64,000 nucleotides of DNA from Leptoclinus maculatus (taxonomy: Eukaryota > Chordata > Actinopteri > Perciformes > Stichaeidae). The notes beneath the pieces were generated by a model that saw only the letters and a program-made list of their open reading frames with translations, did not search any database and was not told the origin of the DNA. Positions within the stretch are counted from its first letter, which is position 1. Each line of letters starts with the position of its first letter. The position numbers and the translations under genes were made by a program. The DNA is taken from the NCBI GenBank assembly GCA_032191485.1, contig JAVDOI010000007.1, positions 6,892,392 to 6,956,391 of the forward strand, in the 5' to 3' direction. Below are positions 59,249 to 64,000 of this stretch, piece after piece.

Positions 59249-62200
59249 TTACTCAGCTGCTTCTTTTCCCTGTAAAAAACAAATACATGGTTTGTGTGAG
59301 TTTTAATAAACTTAAGGGGACAAACATTTTGATCAGTTAATTTTATAGTCTTTGAACTTAATGCTTTGTAAGGTCAATATAATACTGTAAAGCAGAGGTC
59401 TTCAACTGGTAGTCCGCGACCCCTAGGGGGTCCGCGGAGGTACTGCAGGGGGTCGACTATTTTTTTTTTTTTTTTTAAAACATGAATCTGTCCATTATTT
59501 TAATAGTTCAGTATTGTATGCAAGATAACAGGTATGTTTATGCATGGCAGTGGCACTAATAGGCCATCACTAATTTTCGTTTCCACATTTATGTTTAAAA
59601 TGAAAACGTCAATTTGAATAGCTTGTATGCATGATTATCATGCAATTGACAGACAATGTTGATATTGGCATTGGTATCAGTTGACAAGGTATGTTTCTAA
59701 ATGGCAGTGGGACGGCCACCCTACTCACTGTACCTTGCACATGTTTAAAATAAAAACATGAATATATGAACCTGTGTATTATTTGAATAGCTTAGTATTG
59801 AATGCACAGTAAAGAGGTATGTTTATACATGGGAATAGGCCCAGTTTAAAATAAAACACAATTTTATACAATATATATAGTTGGGGGTCCCTGCTCCATC
59901 TCTCTATCAGTTTGGGGGTCCTTGGCCTGAAAAACGTTGAAGACCCCTGCTCTAAGGAATCTGCTCTAACATATTGACAGATATATCCAAGAATGATGAT
60001 TAACATTTTGGTGGTTTTTCACTAAACTGACATATAGTTACCTTGCCAGAGTCACGGCCTTTTGCTCTCAGCTTGTTGACCTGGGACTCTGCAATGTCAG
60101 CACGCTCCTCAGCCTCCTCCAGCTCATGCTGGACCTTCCTGCACTTGGACAGATGGACGTTGGCCTGCTCCTCCTGGAATACAAGAAAAATACAACATAC
60201 AAAGAAAAAAATATATAAATGGTTAAAAAGGTAAAATGTCTAGTGAAATAATTATGACATAGTATTACGTTTGCATTGTTTAAAATGAATGTTTTGTCCT
60301 TACCGCTTCCTCAGACTGCCTCTTGTAGGCCTTCACCTTGAGTTGCAACTTGTCAACCAGATCCTGCAACCTGGAGCCATTTTTCTTGTCCTCTTCAGTC
60401 TGTAATAGACAATGTAGATGTGCAAGTTAAAATGTTTTTAATGGTAAGTATATTGGATAATTTTGTCCTGTACATTTTAACTGTCAAAGTGACTGTACCT
60501 GATAGGTGAGCTCCTTCACTCTCCTCTCATATTTGCGGACACCCTTAACAGCATCTACTCCACGTCTCTGCTCAGCCTCAACTTCTGTCTCCAGCTCACG
60601 CACCTTCAAAACACAATAAGAAAATAATGAAGTTTCCATATTGTTTCAATGTCTTGCTTCAGCTTTGTAAACCTTAACATGACTTTCTTACCCTGGACTC
60701 AAGTTTCTGGAGCTGCTTCTTGCCACCCTTCATGGCCAGGTTCTCAGCCTCATCCAGGCGGTGCTGCAGGTCCTTGACAGCGACCTCCAGGTTCTTCTTC
60801 ATCCTCTCCAGGTGAGAACTAGTGTCCTGCTCCTTCTTCAGCTCTTCAGCCATCATAGCAGCCTAGAGGAGACAGCATAACATGTTATTTAACAATATCT
60901 TTAAAAAACACATTGGAGTTAAAGTAAAAACAAATGAAATTCAAACCTACATCAGTGATGGCTTTCTTGGCCTTCTCCTCTGCATTCCTTGCTTCCTGAA
61001 CAATGTCATCCACTTCACCCTGGACCTGGACCAGGTCAGTCTCAAGCTTCTTCTTAGAGTTCAGAAGGCTTGTGTTCTAAAAGATCAAATTATTTTCTCA
61101 GTTAAATCATCACATGTCTGATTTTTAGATTAAAGTAAATCTTATTATTGAATTATTGAAGAAATTAAAGGAGTTTGTTTACCTGAGAGTGCAGAAGTCC
61201 AACACGCTCACTGGCGTCCACCAGCTCCTGCTCTGCCATTTTGCGGCTTCTCTCTGTCTGCTCCAGAGCAGCTCTAAGTTCCTCAATTTCAGCAGTCATG
61301 AGACCATTCCTGCGATCCACCATGGCAGCTTGTTCTTTGAAGTCTTCCTGGGCTCTAACAGCATCGTCAAGGTGCAGTTGTGCATCCTAGTGAAAAAATA
61401 TCATGAAAATATTATGAATGCCAAAATGTCCCTGTACTGACCGTAGACTGTGGAACAACTCTGTGTCTTACAATACCTTAAGCTGTGCCTGCACATTCCT
61501 CAGCTGCTTCTGGGACTCAGCAGCCTGGCGATTGGCGTGGCTCAGCTGAACCTCCATCTCATTCAGGTCTCCCTCCATCTTCTTCTTGATCCTCAGGGCA
61601 TCGTTCCTGCTCCTGACCTCAGAGTCCAGAGTGCTCTGCATGGAGTCAATCACTCTCTGGCTGTTCCTCTTGATCTGCTCCATCTCCTCATCTTTCTCTG
61701 CCAGCTTCCTGTCCACCTCACCCTTGATCTGGTTGAGCTCCAACTGGACACGCAGGATCTTAGACTCTTCGTGTTCCAGAGTTCCCTGACGATATCAAAG
61801 AATGAAATATTCATCACTGCCTTCAATCCATTCATGCTTTTTTTTACTATTTGCAATTTTTTTCAGAAGATCTCTCCAGGAAAAAAAATATGTACCTCAG
61901 CCTCTTCAAGAGCTGTCTGGATCTCAGACTTCTCTGTCTCCACCTGCTTCTTGGACTTCTCCAGCTCATGGATGCTCTTGCCAGTCTCACCAATCTGTTC
62001 AGTCAGATCTGAGATCTCCTCTGCAGATAGAAACATTTGTTTAATATTGTTAAGCTTTAAAAAGTCAAAATTTTAGTGTAACACATACACATGTTGAATA
62101 CAATGAACATTTTACATTATGTTGAACTCACGTTGCAGGTTCTTGTTTTCACGCTTCATGGTTTCCAGGTGATCCAGAGCTTCCTCATAAGAGTTCTTCA

Positions 62201-64000
62201 TCTTGAACAGCTCAGTGCTGAGAGAACGAGCCTCCTTCTGTGCTCCCTCAAGCTCTGCCTGACCCTCCTCATACTTCTGTTTCCACTCTGCCAACACCTG
62301 AATAGCACAATTACTACAGTTCAGTTGGTTATGTAGCACTATAGAGACAAATGTATGAATCTATGTCATTGTTTGTATGGCTTGGCCACACAAAGTTAAC
62401 AATGCTACCTTGTCAAAGTTCCTCTGCTTTTTGTCAAGGTTGGCTGCCAGACCGTTGGCCCTCTCCACATCAATCATGAGGTCCTCCACCTCACTCTGGA
62501 GCCTCTGTTTGGTTTTGTCAAGAGAAGCACACTTGGAATTCACTGCCTCAATCTGCTCCTCAGCCTCCTGAAGGCGCTGGGCCAGCTTTTTCCTGTTTGA
62601 AAAATAATCGTCGCTCAGTGAAATACAAATCGTTACAAAAACCTTCTTCCAGATATTTTTGAATGTATGAAATACAAACAAATACATCATCTGAGACCTT
62701 GGATGAACATATGAAAGCAGTGCTGTAATCTAAAATGTTTGCCACAAAATATGATATTAACTGCATGTAAAATATATGAATGCATTTAAATTCAATTATT
62801 GATACAAGTAATGCAGTTGCCAGTTGAGAATCCATAAAATGCTAAACTTCTGAATTGGCTATCTAATTGTTTGAATGTTACTCACTTGGATTCCTCAAGC
62901 TCCTCAGTGCGCTGAATAGCATCAGTCTCATACTTAGATCTCCACTGAGCCACCTCACTGTTGGCCTTGGACATTCCACGCTGCAGCTCAGCCTTGGCCT
63001 CCTGCTCCTCCTCAAACTGCTCCCTCAGCAGATCACAGTCATGGCGAGCTGATTGCAGTCCATGGGCAAGAGCATTCTTGGCCTGTTTTTAAAGATTATT
63101 CATGAATTTACAAAATTTGTAAATTCCAACTCGGATAATTTCAACGTACACTTACTTAATGGTTTCTTACCTTAACCTCCTCTTCAGTCTGTCTCTTCAG
63201 CTCCTCAATCTGCTGTGTGAAGGCCTGTTTACCTCTGGTCAGCTGGGAGACAAGGGCTTCTTTCTCTTCAATTTGACGGCTGAACTCACCTTGTGTGAAA
63301 GATATCATGATACATTAGTTTATCTTACGTTTCTCAATAACATGCACAACAGATCATTCAATGATAACTTGTAGATACCATTTTCTGTCAGGAGACGTGC
63401 TTTCTGTGCACTTGTGTCATTGATCTGACGAACATTTTCATCATTCTTGGTCTTCAGTTCGCTAAGTTGGTCCTCAAGAGTACGGCACATCTTTTCAAGA
63501 TTTCCCTAATGAGTAAAAAAGAAAAGTAAAAAATTGATCAGATTTCATTCATAATATTAAATGGATTATTATCGGCATTAATTTGGGTAATAAAATAGCA
63601 TGTAATGCATTGTGTACCTTTGCTTTAGCCACAGCCTCCATGTTGCTGGAGAGGTCATCGATCTCCATCTTGTATTCACTCTTTTCCTTCTCAAGCTTCT
63701 GCTTAACACGCTGGAGGTTGTCAATCTGCTCTCCCAGCTCAGCAACGCTGTCAGCCTGCTTCTTGCGAAGAGCAGCAGCAGTGGATTCATGCTGCAGAGT
63801 GGACTCCTCAAGGTCTCGACGGAGCTTCTGGAACTCAGCTTCACGCTTCTTGTTCATCTCAATCTGAGCAGAGGTGGCACCACCAGCCTCCTCCAGCCTC
63901 TCACTGATCTCCTCAAGTTCCCTGGAGAGGTCAGCTCTCTGCTTCTCCACCTTAGCACGAGCAGCACGCTCAGCCTCAATCTCTTCCTCCAGTTCCTCAA
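59249..64000 (-). CDS. myh: Fast skeletal muscle myosin heavy chain, gene E (3' part; 5' end outside window)
   Basis: Only the rod is in view: exons 27 (63618 to the window end, 383 of 390 nt) to 41 (59249-59269, encoding GKEAAE-stop). Exon 40 is 60042-60173 and exon 39 is 60304-60399. All visible exons keep the frame and lengths of genes A, C and D. Intron 30 and the promoter-side features shared with D place E in the D subfamily. Intron 40 is enlarged by a hAT-like element (59393-59949). The heptad-rich rod forms the thick-filament coiled coil. Whether the motor half is intact cannot be judged here. Confidence 0.93.
59393..59949 (+). mobile_element. hAT-like non-autonomous element in the last intron of gene E
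   Basis: 557 bases with inverted ends CAGAGGTCTTCAAC and GTTGAAGACCCCTG. Flanks ctgtaaag and ctctaagg agree at 6 of 8 bases, fitting an old 8-bp target duplication. No coding frame. A second, inverted copy starts this window (1-369). Confidence 0.65.

Overview
This window is vertebrate nuclear DNA, almost certainly from a teleost fish. It carries part of a tandem cluster of fast skeletal muscle myosin heavy chain (MYH) genes, all on the minus strand. The fish assignment rests on the clustered fast MYH genes and on several dispersed repeats of kinds common in teleost genomes. I cannot name the species.

Layout, left to right. A partial hAT-like element lies at 1-369. Complete MYH gene A has its CDS at 842-11949 and noncoding leader exons up to about 12703. 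A broken rod-only MYH fragment B lies at 13724-16182. Next comes a 10.7 kb transposon-rich block (16183-26900). It holds a LINE tail, a decayed PIF/Harbinger element carrying remnants of both of its genes, a roughly 190-bp tandem array split by a deleted LTR retroelement, a possible small four-exon gene running into a 41-bp minisatellite, and other repeats. Complete MYH gene C (27148-38252) follows. The C-D spacer contains a hAT transposon (39455-41707) with a solo LTR nested inside it. Complete MYH gene D (42345-52646) is next. The D-E spacer contains relics of a lost MYH gene and a 2.2 kb foldback element (55561-57754). Gene E (59249 to beyond 64000) is cut by the window edge.

The intact genes share one architecture: two noncoding leader exons, an ATG in exon 3, motor exons 3-19, IQ/light-chain-binding exons 20-21, and rod exons 22-41. 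Summing exon A boundaries by hand gives 5,799 coding nt including the stop, or 1,932 residues, which is the usual size of a fish fast MYH. A and C form one subfamily, and D and E the other, judged by promoter, 3' flank and intron 30. Gene bodies are very similar across both, introns included. Gene A plus fragment B (595-16182) and gene C plus the 3' part of D (26901-44976) are two copies of one segmental duplication. The hAT element arrived after it, because B's spacer keeps the empty site.

The MYH products would act together as the thick-filament motor of fast muscle. The separate promoters suggest the copies differ in stage or fibre type; that is inference. All boundaries were read by eye, and no alignment, identity value or database search was run.
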